A stretch of DNA of 36,833 nucleotides, taken from Kineosporiaceae bacterium (GTDB taxonomy: Bacteria; Actinomycetota; Actinomycetes; Actinomycetales; Kineosporiaceae). The position numbers were made by a program, and so were the translations under genes. The notes beneath the pieces are model-generated. The model was not told the DNA's origin, searched no databases, and saw only the letters and a program-made list of their open reading frames with translations. The stretch's first letter is position 1; every line of letters begins with the position of its first letter. The stretch is taken from assembly GCA_016794595.1 (NCBI GenBank), contig JAEUJN010000021.1:1-36833 (forward strand). Direction: 5' to 3'. This document shows positions 8,263 through 16,748 of this stretch, in pieces.

Positions 8263-9509
8263 GCCCCGTCCCCTTCCCGCGCGGCAACCCAGCCGGCCGC
8301 CACCGCAACCAGGTCGGCCAGCCGCTCGTCGCCATCCCGGATCCCGAAACCCGCTGCCGCCGAGGCCATCCGGCCCAGGGCAGCGTCATCGGACAGCAGC
8401 GGCACGATCTCGGCACGGACCCAGTCCGGAGTGCACGCCGCGTCCGCGACGAGCAGGCCGCCCCCGGCGTCGACCACGGGAGCGGCGTTCAGTCGCTGCT
8501 CGCCGTTGCCGATCGGCAGCGGGACGTACGCCGCGGGCAGGCCGATCGCGGTGATCTCGCTGACCGTGCCGGCTCCCGCCCGGCACATCACCAGGTCGGC
8601 GGCGGCGAAGGCGAGGTCCATCCGGTCGAGGTACTCGCGCACCACGTAGTGCGGGTTGTGCCGCCACGGTTCGGGCAGGTCGACCTGCTTGCCGCGCCCC
8701 GACAGGTGCACCACCTGGTGCCCGGCGCCGAGCAGATCCGGCGCGGCGGCGGCCAGGGTCTCGTTCAGCCGCTGGGCACCCAGGCTGCCGCCGGTGACCA
8801 GCAGTGTGCGGCGCTGCGCGGTCAAGCCGAAGTACTCGAGCGCCTCGGGTCGCAACGCCGCCCGGTGGGCGGCGTCCAGGGCGGTGATCCGGGGACGCAG
8901 CGGCATGCCCAGCACCTGGGCCCCGCGTAGCGGGGTCCCGGGGAAGGCGCAGGCCACGTGCGGGGTGAAGCGGGCCCCCAGCCGGTTGGCCAGCCCGGGC
9001 CGGGAGTTCGCCTCGTGCACCACGATCGGCACCCCGAGCCGGCGGGCCGCAATGTAGGCGGGGGCGGAGACGTACCCGCCGAACCCCACCACGACCTGCG
9101 CGCCGGCGTCCGAGATCGCCTCGGCCGCAGCCTGATTGGCAGCCTTGAGACGAACCGGCAACCGGCCCAGGTCGCCCGAGAGCCGCCGCGGCACCGGCAC
9201 CCGGGGGACGATCGCCATCGGGTACCCGGCCTGCGGGACGAGCTGCGCCTCGAGCCCCTCGGCGGTGCCCAGCACCGTGATCCGCACCTGCGGGTCCCGA
9301 CGGCGCAGACAGTCCGCCAGGGCGAGCAACGGCGCCACGTGGCCCGCCGTGCCCCCGCCGGCGAGCAGGACGGACCTCACGGAGGACGGTGCCCGGTGCG
9401 AGCCCGGTGACCGTTCCCGGAGGTCGTCGGCTCCGGAGGCAGTCCGGTCGGGATCGGTCCGGTTCGGCGCGCTGCCGTCCGGACCGTCGTGGGGGTGGGC
9501 GGAGTTCAT
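8259..9509 (-). CDS. murG: MurG, lipid II-forming GlcNAc transferase
   Basis: MurG is the peripheral membrane GT-B enzyme that transfers GlcNAc to lipid I to give lipid II. The protein has 416 residues. The glycine-rich loop GGGTAGH is at 51-57, followed by 'VVVGFGGYVSAPAYIAA', the 'VHEANSRPGLANR' acceptor region and the C-terminal donor domain with 'LLVTGGSLGAQRLNE', 'CRAGAGTVSEITAIGLPAAYVPLP' and 'EQRLNA'. The start at 9509 overlaps the ftsW stop as ATGA. This gives about 44 polar residues before the first beta strand, longer than usual; a GTG within 'PSSVRSVLLAGGG' could be the true start, but the overlap favours the long form. Confidence 0.95.
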   Translation of the reverse strand: MNSAHPHDGPDGSAPNRTDPDRTASGADDLRERSPGSHRAPSSVRSVLLAGGGTAGHVAPLLALADCLRRRDPQVRITVLGTAEGLEAQLVPQAGYPMAIVPRVPVPRRLSGDLGRLPVRLKAANQAAAEAISDAGAQVVVGFGGYVSAPAYIAARRLGVPIVVHEANSRPGLANRLGARFTPHVACAFPGTPLRGAQVLGMPLRPRITALDAAHRAALRPEALEYFGLTAQRRTLLVTGGSLGAQRLNETLAAAAPDLLGAGHQVVHLSGRGKQVDLPEPWRHNPHYVVREYLDRMDLAFAAADLVMCRAGAGTVSEITAIGLPAAYVPLPIGNGEQRLNAAPVVDAGGGLLVADAACTPDWVRAEIVPLLSDDAALGRMASAAAGFGIRDGDERLADLVAVAAGWVAAREGDGA

Positions 9510-10852
9510 CGGCCCGCTCCCCGACGTCCGCCCAGGCGCCGCCGGGACAGCACGGAGGCGGTGCGGCCGGCGATGCGCGCCCGCGCACGCAATGCCGCGG
9601 GGGCCCCGGGCACCTGGCGGGCGAAGCCCAGCACCATGCCGAAGGTGACCAGCACCATGACCAGCGCCGACCCACCGCTGGAGACCAGGGGCAGCGGCAG
9701 GCCGATCACCGGCACCATGCCCAGCACCGTGCCGATGTTGATGATCGCCTGGCCCAGCACCCAGGCGAGCACCCCCCCGGTGGCGATCTTGACGAAGGTG
9801 TCGTCGCTGGCGAGCACCAGCTTGAACAGGCCGACCCCCAGGGCGGCGAACAGCGCGAGCACGGTCAAGGTGCCCATCAGGCCGAGCTCCTCACCGATCA
9901 CGGCGAAGATGTAGTCGTTGTGCGCTGCCGGCAGCCACAGCCACTTCTCCCGGCCGTTGCCCAGCCCGACGCCCCACCACCCCCCGGTGGCCAGCGCCCA
10001 CCGGCTGTGGATGGGCTGCCAGCAGGTGGCGTAGTAGTCCCCGGCCCCGGCGGCCGTCACCGACTCGAAGTTGCACGCGCCCTCACCGGCCCAGATCCCC
10101 AACCGGCGCATGCGGTTCTCGCTGCCGGCCACCAGTTGCGCGATCACCGCACCGCCCAGGATGCCTCCGACCAGGAACACCCGCAGCGGCGCGCCGGCCG
10201 CGAACAGCAGGGCGACGGTGATCGCGACCAGGACCAGGGCCGTGCCGAGGTCGCCACCCAGCATCACCAGCAGCAACAGGAGCAGAGCGGCCGGCACCAC
10301 AGGGATCAGGACGTGCGGCACCTGGCCCAAGAGCGTGTGCTTGCGGGAGAGCACGGCGGCGCCCCAGATGATCAGCGCGAGCTTGGCGGCCTCCGACGGC
10401 TGCAGGGTCACCGGACCGACATGCAGCCAGTTGCGGTTGCCGCCGACCTCCTCGCCGATCAGCGCCACGGCGACCAGCCCGGCAGCGCCCACGGCCAGGG
10501 CGGGCCAGGCGAGCCGCTTCCACGCGGGGATCGGGATCCGGCTGGCGATCCAGGCCAGCGGCAGCCCGATGCACGCGAAGGTCAGCTGCTTGGAGAACAC
10601 CGCGTACGGGTTGTCGGTCTCCTTGAACGCCTCCACGTTGGAGCTGGACAGCACCATGACCAGCCCGATCGTGACCAGGGCCACCACCGAGCCGAGGATC
10701 AGGTAGTACGGCGCCAGGGGCGAGTCGAGCCGGGCCAGCCAGAGGCTGCGCCGGGTGGTCGACCCGGCTGCGGAGCCGGGGCCGGGCACCTGCGCCCGGC
10801 TGATCGACACCTGGGCCGCACCGGCACCGGCCGGGGACCGCCCCGCGCCCAC
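9506..10852 (-). CDS. ftsW: FtsW, SEDS-family septal peptidoglycan glycosyltransferase
   Basis: FtsW is the polytopic SEDS glycan polymerase that works with FtsI at the septum. The protein has 448 residues and about ten hydrophobic segments between residues 49 and 425. SEDS features seen are 'NRNWLHVGPVTLQPSEAAKLALI', 'GGDLGTALVLVAI', the extracytoplasmic loop 'GWWGVGLGNGREKWLWLP' with 'AHNDYIFAVIGEELGLMG', and the final 'GLPLPLVSSGGSALV'. The N-terminus (about 40 residues, Gly/Ala/Ser-rich) and the C-terminus (Arg/Ala-rich) are cytoplasmic extensions. It starts with GTG at 10852, three bases after the murD stop. The place between murD and murG identifies it as FtsW rather than RodA. Confidence 0.95.
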   Translation of the reverse strand: MGAGRSPAGAGAAQVSISRAQVPGPGSAAGSTTRRSLWLARLDSPLAPYYLILGSVVALVTIGLVMVLSSSNVEAFKETDNPYAVFSKQLTFACIGLPLAWIASRIPIPAWKRLAWPALAVGAAGLVAVALIGEEVGGNRNWLHVGPVTLQPSEAAKLALIIWGAAVLSRKHTLLGQVPHVLIPVVPAALLLLLLVMLGGDLGTALVLVAITVALLFAAGAPLRVFLVGGILGGAVIAQLVAGSENRMRRLGIWAGEGACNFESVTAAGAGDYYATCWQPIHSRWALATGGWWGVGLGNGREKWLWLPAAHNDYIFAVIGEELGLMGTLTVLALFAALGVGLFKLVLASDDTFVKIATGGVLAWVLGQAIINIGTVLGMVPVIGLPLPLVSSGGSALVMVLVTFGMVLGFARQVPGAPAALRARARIAGRTASVLSRRRLGGRRGAGR

Positions 10853-10855
10853 GGC

Positions 10856-12394
10856 TCAGCCCACCCGGCGCCGTACGGCGTCCGCGAACGCGTCGCCACG
10901 GTGGGAGTAGGAGACGAACTGGTCCATCGAGGCGCAGGCAGGCGCGAGCAGCACGGTGTCGCCGGGCTGGGCCAGGTCGGCGGCCCGCCGCACGACGGCA
11001 TCCATCAGGTGAGCGGCGAAGGTGGCGTCCCCGGCAGACATCTGCCCAGTTTGGTCGAGCCGCACCGTGTGCACGGGGACGTGCGGCGCGTGTCGCGCCA
11101 GCGCCTGCTCGATCAGGGGGGCATCGGTGCCGAGCAGGATCGCCGCCCGCAACCGGTCGGCGTGGGTGGCCACCAGGTCCTCGAACGTGGCGCCCTTGGC
11201 CAGGCCACCGGCGACCCACACCACGGAGTCGAAGGCGCGCAGGGCGGCGTCCGCGGCGTGCGGGTTGGTCGCCTTGGAGTCGTCCACCCAGCGCACGCCG
11301 GCGGCCTCGGCGACCAGGGCGATCCGGTGGGCCTGCGGGCGGTAGGACCGCAGTCCGTCCCGGATCGCGACCGGCGGGACGCCGTGCGCGCGGGCGAGCG
11401 CGGCGGCCGCCAGGGCGTTGGCGATCGAGTGCGGGGCAAGGGTTCCCCCCGAGGCGACGCGGACGTCGTCCAGGGTGCCCAGCTCCGCGGCGCTGGTCCG
11501 CCGCTCGGCCACGAACGCGCGATCACACAGGATGTCGTCGACCACCCCGAGCATGGACAGGCCGGGGACCCCCAGGGTGAACCCGATCGCCCGGCAGCCC
11601 TCGACCACCTCGGCGTCCTCGACCAGGCTCTCGGTCCGCGGGTCGGCGACGTTGTAGACACAGGCGATCTCGGTGTTGGCGTACACCCGGCCCTTGTCGG
11701 CCGCGTAGGCCTCGAGCGAGCCGTGCCAGTCGAGATGGTCCGGTGCGATGTTCAGGCAGGCACTTGCCTGGGGCCGCAGCGAGTGCGCCCAGTGCAGCTG
11801 GAAGCTGGACAGCTCCACCGCGATCACGTCGTAGGGCCTCGGGTCGAGCACCGCCTCCAGGATCGGGGTCCCCACGTTGCCGGCGGCGATCGCCCGGCGT
11901 CCGGCCGCGGTCAGGATCGAGGCCAGCAGGGTGACGGTGGTGGTCTTGCCGTTGGTGCCGGTCAGGGTCAGCCAGGGCGCCGCGCCGGTGGCCGCCCGCA
12001 TCCGCCAGGCGAGTTCGACCTCACCCCAGATCGGGACGGCGTTCGCGGCCGCCGCGGCCAGCACCGGGGTCGTGGGCCGCCAGCCCGGGGAGGTGACCAC
12101 CAGGTCCACCCGGTCGGCCCGGTCGGGGGTGAGCGTGCGCAGGATCTCCGGCGCGGTGGTGGACCCGGCCCCGAGCTGGACCCGCGCTCGCAACAGCTCC
12201 AGCACCCGGGCCTTGTCCTGCTCCGCCTCGCCGTCGCGGTCGTCGACCACCAGCACCTCGGCCCCACGCTCGGCCAGGGCGGCCGCCGCGGCGAAACCGC
12301 TGACGCCGATCCCGGTGACCAGCACCCGCAGGCCGGCCCAGGGGGCGTCCCGGTGGGTCAGCTCGCTCAGCTCCGTGCGTGCCCCGGACGTCAC
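10856..12394 (-). CDS. murD: UDP-N-acetylmuramoylalanine--D-glutamate ligase MurD
   Basis: MurD adds D-glutamate to UDP-MurNAc-L-Ala. The protein has 512 residues. The N-terminal nucleotide-binding domain has 'RVLVTGIGVSGFAAAAALAERGAEVLVVDDRD' in two parts (about 23-54). The P-loop is GTNGKTTT at 146-153. The central domain shows 'VELSSFQLHWAHSLRPQASACLNIAPDHLDWHG', and the C-terminal domain has 'VDDSKATNPHAADAAL' and 'LLAPACASMDQFVSYSHRGDAF', all MurD-specific. The GTG at 12394 shares its first base with the last base of the mraY TAG stop (TAGTG) and gives the normal N-terminus; longer upstream reading is in the mraY coding region and is rejected. Confidence 0.95.
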   Translation of the reverse strand: MTSGARTELSELTHRDAPWAGLRVLVTGIGVSGFAAAAALAERGAEVLVVDDRDGEAEQDKARVLELLRARVQLGAGSTTAPEILRTLTPDRADRVDLVVTSPGWRPTTPVLAAAAANAVPIWGEVELAWRMRAATGAAPWLTLTGTNGKTTTVTLLASILTAAGRRAIAAGNVGTPILEAVLDPRPYDVIAVELSSFQLHWAHSLRPQASACLNIAPDHLDWHGSLEAYAADKGRVYANTEIACVYNVADPRTESLVEDAEVVEGCRAIGFTLGVPGLSMLGVVDDILCDRAFVAERRTSAAELGTLDDVRVASGGTLAPHSIANALAAAALARAHGVPPVAIRDGLRSYRPQAHRIALVAEAAGVRWVDDSKATNPHAADAALRAFDSVVWVAGGLAKGATFEDLVATHADRLRAAILLGTDAPLIEQALARHAPHVPVHTVRLDQTGQMSAGDATFAAHLMDAVVRRAADLAQPGDTVLLAPACASMDQFVSYSHRGDAFADAVRRRVG

Positions 12395-13494
12395 TACTGG
12401 GCCCCCACGACCCACTCGGCATAGAACACGCCCAGGCCCAGGCCGCAGAACAGGCCGGCGATGATCCAGAACCGGATCACGATCGTGACCTCGTTCCAGC
12501 CCGCCAGCTCGAAGTGGTGCTGCAGCGGGGCCATCCGGAACACCCGCTTGCGGGTCAGCTTGAAGTAGCCGACCTGGATCACCACGGACATCAGGATGAT
12601 CACGAACAGACCCCCGAGCAGCACCAGCAGCAACTGGGTGCGGGTCAGGATGGCCAGCCCGGCCAGCGCGCCGCCGAGGGCGAGCGACCCGGTGTCCCCC
12701 ATGAAGATCTTGGCCGGGGAGGCGTTCCACCACAGGAACCCGAAGGTGGCCCCCAGCAGGCAGGCCGCCACGACGGCCAGGTCGAGCGGGTCACGGACCT
12801 CGTAACACAGGGCCGTGGGAGTGCGGGCGCAGGACTGGTTGGACTGCCAGGTGCCGATCAGCAGGTAGGACCCGGCGACGGCGACCGCGGCACCACTGGC
12901 CAGCCCGTCCAGCCCATCGGTCAGGTTCACCCCGTTGCTGGTGCCCGCGATCATCACCATCGCCCAGATGACGAACAACACCAGGCCCACCCCGGTCCCG
13001 GCGAACGCCAGGTCGATCGGCAGGTCGCGGATGAAGGAGATGTGGGTCGAGGCGGGGGTGAAGTCGAGGTTCTCGTGGGTCAGCTCACCGTTGGCCTGGG
13101 TGAGCGCGACCACCGCGAACACCACCGCGACCACTGACTGGCCGATCAGCTTCGGCCCGGCGCGCAGGCCCAGGCTGCGCTGCTTGGAGATCTTGATGTA
13201 GTCGTCCAGCCAGCCGACGAAGCCCAACCCGACCATGAGGAACAGCACCAACAGCCCCGACAGGGTCGGCGTCCACATGGTGAGCAGGTGGGCCAGGAAG
13301 TACCCGATCAGCGTGGCTGCGATGATCACCGCGCCGCCCATGGTCGGGGTGCCGCGCTTGGTGTGGTGCGAGGTCGGTCCGTCGTCCCGGATGAACTGGC
13401 CGTAGCCGCGCTTGACCAGGAACTTGATGTACAGCGGGGTGCCGAACAGGGAGCACACCATGGCGACCGCCGCCGCGATGACGACTGCCTTCAC
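12394..13494 (-). CDS. mraY: MraY, phospho-MurNAc-pentapeptide transferase
   Basis: MraY links phospho-MurNAc-pentapeptide to undecaprenyl phosphate at the membrane to form lipid I. The protein has 366 residues and about ten transmembrane helices. Family motifs present are '[13 protein letters not shown]' (46-58), 'GWLDDYIK' with the catalytic aspartates D97 and D98, '[15 protein letters not shown]', '[19 protein letters not shown]' and '[23 protein letters not shown]'. The start is GTG at 13494, overlapping the murF stop as GTGA, with GGGAGG a short distance upstream. Length is typical of the family (about 320-370). Confidence 0.96.
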   Translation of the reverse strand: MKAVVIAAAVAMVCSLFGTPLYIKFLVKRGYGQFIRDDGPTSHHTKRGTPTMGGAVIIAATLIGYFLAHLLTMWTPTLSGLLVLFLMVGLGFVGWLDDYIKISKQRSLGLRAGPKLIGQSVVAVVFAVVALTQANGELTHENLDFTPASTHISFIRDLPIDLAFAGTGVGLVLFVIWAMVMIAGTSNGVNLTDGLDGLASGAAVAVAGSYLLIGTWQSNQSCARTPTALCYEVRDPLDLAVVAACLLGATFGFLWWNASPAKIFMGDTGSLALGGALAGLAILTRTQLLLVLLGGLFVIILMSVVIQVGYFKLTRKRVFRMAPLQHHFELAGWNEVTIVIRFWIIAGLFCGLGLGVFYAEWVVGAQ

Positions 13495-15068
13495 GCCCCG
13501 ACCTCCCCGGGCACTGGTGCGAGCGGGCCGTCGGCCCGCAGGCCCGGACCGTCCGTGGCCCGGGCGCCCCCGACATCCTGCCCGTCCACCCCCGGCGAGG
13601 CCGGTAGCGTCACGTTTTCCGGCGATTCGCGGTCCGGTCCCCCGCTGGGCGGAACCGAGTGCACAGCGCACAGCCCGCGGGCGAGCCGGTCGAGCCCGAC
13701 GGCGCGAGATGCCTTCACCAGCACCACGTCCTGCCCGCCCGGGGAGGGGTCGGCCGCGGCCAGGGCGGCCAGGGCGGACGGGATGTCACCGGCATGCTGC
13801 AGGGTCGCCGTGGACGGCCCGTAGAGCGGTGCGCCCGCGCCGACGGCCAGCACCTGATCGACCCCCAGGCGGGCGGCGAGCGCTGTGATCCGCCGGTGCT
13901 CGGCCACGGCGTCCGGGCCCAGCTCGAGCATCTCGCCGAGCACCGCCCAGACCCGCCCACCCGGACGGCGCATGGCCACCAGTGCGGCCAGGGCCGCCGC
14001 CATCGAGTCGGGGTTGGCGTTGTAGGCGTCATCGACGACCACCAACCCGTCCGGGCAGGTGTGCAGGCTCATCCGCCCGCTGCTGGTGGCGGCCGCTGAG
14101 GACAGCAACTCGGCGATCTGCTGCGGGGCCAGGCCCAGGGCGTGCGCCACGGCCGCAGCCGCCAGGGCATTGGCCACATGGTGGGCACCGTGCACCCTGA
14201 GCGAGACCGGGAGCTCCACGACGTCGCGGCCGCCCCCGGGACCTGCGCCCAGGCAGAGCGTGAACCGGGCCCGCGCGGCGTCGTCCAGGTGCACGTCCCG
14301 GGCCCGCACCTCGGCCTCGGGCCGGCCCGCGGCACTGAAGTGCACCACCCGGGCCGTGGTCCGGTCGGCCATGGCCGCCACCAGAGGATCGTCGAGGTTG
14401 AGCACGGCCACCCCACCCGCAGCGGCGGAGGGCAGGGCCTCGACCAGCTCCCCCTTGGTGGCCGCGGTGACCGCACGGCTGCCGAACACCCCCGCGTGTG
14501 CGGCGCCGACGTTGAGCACCACGCCGATCGTGGGCCGGGTGATCCGGCACAGGTAGGCGATGTTGCCCGGCATGCGGGCACCGAGCTCACTGACCAGGAC
14601 GGCGGTCCGCTCGCTGCAGCGCAGCACGGTCAGGGGCACCCCGATCTCGTTGTTGAACGAGTTCGGCGGGGCCACCGTCGGCCCCACGGCGGCGAGCACC
14701 TGCGCCAACAGGTCCTTGGTGCTGGTCTTGCCACTGGATCCGGTGACCGCCACCACCCGCAGGCGGCCCAGCCGAGAGCGCACGGCCCGGGCCAGCTCGC
14801 CCAGTGCGGTCTGCACGTCCGGCACGACCACGCACGCCACGTCCAGGTCGTGGGCGGCCAGCACCCCCGCAGCGCCCGAGGCGACCGCAGCGGCCGCGAA
14901 GTCGTGGCCGTCCACCCGCTCACCGGGCAGCGCCACGAACAGCGCCCCCGGGACGGCGGCCCGGGAGTCGATCACCACCGGCCCGTCGACCACGATCTCG
15001 CCGTCCGTCCCGGAGCCGAGCCGGCCTCCCACGGTCTGGGCCACCTCGGCGAGGGTCATCGCGATCAT
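13491..15068 (-). CDS. murF: MurF, D-Ala-D-Ala adding ligase
   Basis: MurF adds the D-Ala-D-Ala dipeptide, completing the UDP-MurNAc pentapeptide. The protein has 525 residues, longer than the usual 450-480. The N-terminal domain includes '[27 protein letters not shown]'-type sequence (about 31-57). The P-loop is GSSGKTST at 110-117, and '[17 protein letters not shown]' and '[14 protein letters not shown]' are MurF signatures. The extra length is a C-terminal Pro/Gly/Asp-rich tail of about 60 residues after '[18 protein letters not shown]', apparently disordered. The ATG at 15068 overlaps the murE stop as ATGA, and its stop overlaps the mraY start. Confidence 0.95.
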   Translation of the reverse strand: MIAMTLAEVAQTVGGRLGSGTDGEIVVDGPVVIDSRAAVPGALFVALPGERVDGHDFAAAAVASGAAGVLAAHDLDVACVVVPDVQTALGELARAVRSRLGRLRVVAVTGSSGKTSTKDLLAQVLAAVGPTVAPPNSFNNEIGVPLTVLRCSERTAVLVSELGARMPGNIAYLCRITRPTIGVVLNVGAAHAGVFGSRAVTAATKGELVEALPSAAAGGVAVLNLDDPLVAAMADRTTARVVHFSAAGRPEAEVRARDVHLDDAARARFTLCLGAGPGGGRDVVELPVSLRVHGAHHVANALAAAAVAHALGLAPQQIAELLSSAAATSSGRMSLHTCPDGLVVVDDAYNANPDSMAAALAALVAMRRPGGRVWAVLGEMLELGPDAVAEHRRITALAARLGVDQVLAVGAGAPLYGPSTATLQHAGDIPSALAALAAADPSPGGQDVVLVKASRAVGLDRLARGLCAVHSVPPSGGPDRESPENVTLPASPGVDGQDVGGARATDGPGLRADGPLAPVPGEVGA

Positions 15069-16732
15069 CCCGCGGACTCCAGCACCTCGCGCAGCACCGA
15101 CCGGTCGTCGAACGGCAGCACCTGCCGCACGCCGTCCCGGACGATCTCCTGGCCGGTCTCGTGTCCCTTCCCGGCGATCAGCACCGTGCCGGTCCCGGCG
15201 TCGGTCCAGGCGAGCTCGACCGCCCGGGCGATGGCGGAACGCCGGTCGGCCACCTCGAGCACCCGCACCGGGTCACCGGCCCGCTCGTCCGCGGCCTGCA
15301 CGGCACCGGCCAGCACTGCCGCGCGGATCGCCGCCGGGTCCTCCGAGCGCGGGTTGTCGTCGGTGACCAGGACGATGTCGGCCACCGACGCCGCGGCAGC
15401 TCCCATCAGCGGCCGCTTGTCGCGGTCACGATCACCCCCGGCCCCCAGCACCACGACCAGCGGCTTGGCCCCCGAGCGCAGGGCGTGCAAGGCCGCGCCC
15501 ACGGCGTCCGGGGTGTGCGCGTAGTCGACCACGGCCACCGGGGCACCGGGCCGCGGCCCCGCCGCACGCACCCGCTCCATGCGTCCGGGGACCGGACCCG
15601 AGGCGGCCACGGCAGCCGCTGCGGCAGCGGGCTCGACCGGGTAGGCCTCGGTCAGCATGGCCGCGGCCAGCACGGCGTTGGCCACGTTGAAGTCCCCCGG
15701 CAGCGGGACGGTGAGGCTCACCTGCCCGGACGGCGTGCGCACCCGGGCGACGGTGACCCCGTCCCGCTGCTCGGCTCCCAGGACCAGCCAGTCGGGTCCT
15801 GCCGCTCGGTCGTCCCCGCCCGCATCACCCCCGGGCACCCGGGTCGCCACGGTGAGCACGGGTACCCCGTCGGCACGCACCCTCGCCGCCAGCCGGCGTC
15901 CCCAGGGCTCGTCGACACAGATCACCGCCCGGTGCGCGAACCGGGGGCCGAACAGGAGGGCCTTGGCCTCGAAGTACTCCTCCATCGTGTGGTGGTAGTC
16001 GAGGTGGTCGCGCGAGAGGTTGGTGAAGGCCGCGACGTCCACCGTCAGACCGTCCACCCGGTGCTGGGCGAGCGCGTGACTCGAGATCTCCATGGAGCAG
16101 GCATCCACCCCACGCTCGAGCATCACCGCCAGCAGGGCGTGCAGGTCCGGGGCCTCCGGCGTGGTGCCGGTCGAGGGCACGACCTCGGTGTCGACCCGCA
16201 GCTCGACCGTCCCGATCAGGCCGGTGTGGTACCCGAGGGAACGCAGCGCACCGTCCAGCAGGAAGGTGGTGGTGGTCTTGCCGTTGGTGCCGGTCACCCC
16301 GAAGGTGTGCAACCGCTCCGCCGGCCGGCCGTACAGCCAGGCCGCGAGCAGGCCGAGGCACGAGCGGGGATGCTCGATCGTGATCACCGGCAGCTGCACG
16401 CCGTGGGCGTCGAGCCGCCGGGCCCCCTCGGGGTCGGTCAGCACCGCGACCGCGCCGGCGGCTGCCGCCGCTGCGGCGTGGTCGGCGCCGTGGGCGCGGG
16501 CCCCCGGCAGCGCCGCGTAGAGGTCGCCCGGGCGCACCGAGCCCGAGCCCAGGGTGAGGCCGGTGACCAGCACGTCCTCGGCGTCCGGGCTGAGCTGCGG
16601 TTCCGCCGCGGGAACCCCCTCGGCAGCCGCCGCGGCGGCCACGGTGGCACTGATCGTGACCAGGTGCGCGGCCACCTCACTCAGGTGACGCGGCGGGGTG
16701 TGAGACGGGCGTGGCCCACCGGGGATCGGCAC
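15065..16732 (-). CDS. murE: MurE, diaminopimelate-adding UDP-MurNAc tripeptide ligase
   Basis: MurE adds the third residue of the stem peptide. The protein has 555 residues. The P-loop GTNGKTTTT is at 148-156; 'IGTVELRVD', 'MEISSHALAQHRVDGL' and 'FTNLSRDHLDYHHTMEEYF' mark the central domain. The substrate-specificity motif DNPR is at 459-462, as in enzymes that add diaminopimelate rather than lysine, so the wall is predicted to contain DAP; the isomer cannot be told from sequence. The start is GTG at 16732, 16 bases after the ftsI stop; the N-terminal 30 residues are variable, so the start is slightly uncertain. Confidence 0.95.
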   Translation of the reverse strand: MPIPGGPRPSHTPPRHLSEVAAHLVTISATVAAAAAAEGVPAAEPQLSPDAEDVLVTGLTLGSGSVRPGDLYAALPGARAHGADHAAAAAAAGAVAVLTDPEGARRLDAHGVQLPVITIEHPRSCLGLLAAWLYGRPAERLHTFGVTGTNGKTTTTFLLDGALRSLGYHTGLIGTVELRVDTEVVPSTGTTPEAPDLHALLAVMLERGVDACSMEISSHALAQHRVDGLTVDVAAFTNLSRDHLDYHHTMEEYFEAKALLFGPRFAHRAVICVDEPWGRRLAARVRADGVPVLTVATRVPGGDAGGDDRAAGPDWLVLGAEQRDGVTVARVRTPSGQVSLTVPLPGDFNVANAVLAAAMLTEAYPVEPAAAAAAVAASGPVPGRMERVRAAGPRPGAPVAVVDYAHTPDAVGAALHALRSGAKPLVVVLGAGGDRDRDKRPLMGAAAASVADIVLVTDDNPRSEDPAAIRAAVLAGAVQAADERAGDPVRVLEVADRRSAIARAVELAWTDAGTGTVLIAGKGHETGQEIVRDGVRQVLPFDDRSVLREVLESAG

Positions 16733-16748
16733 GCTGCGAGGCTACCCG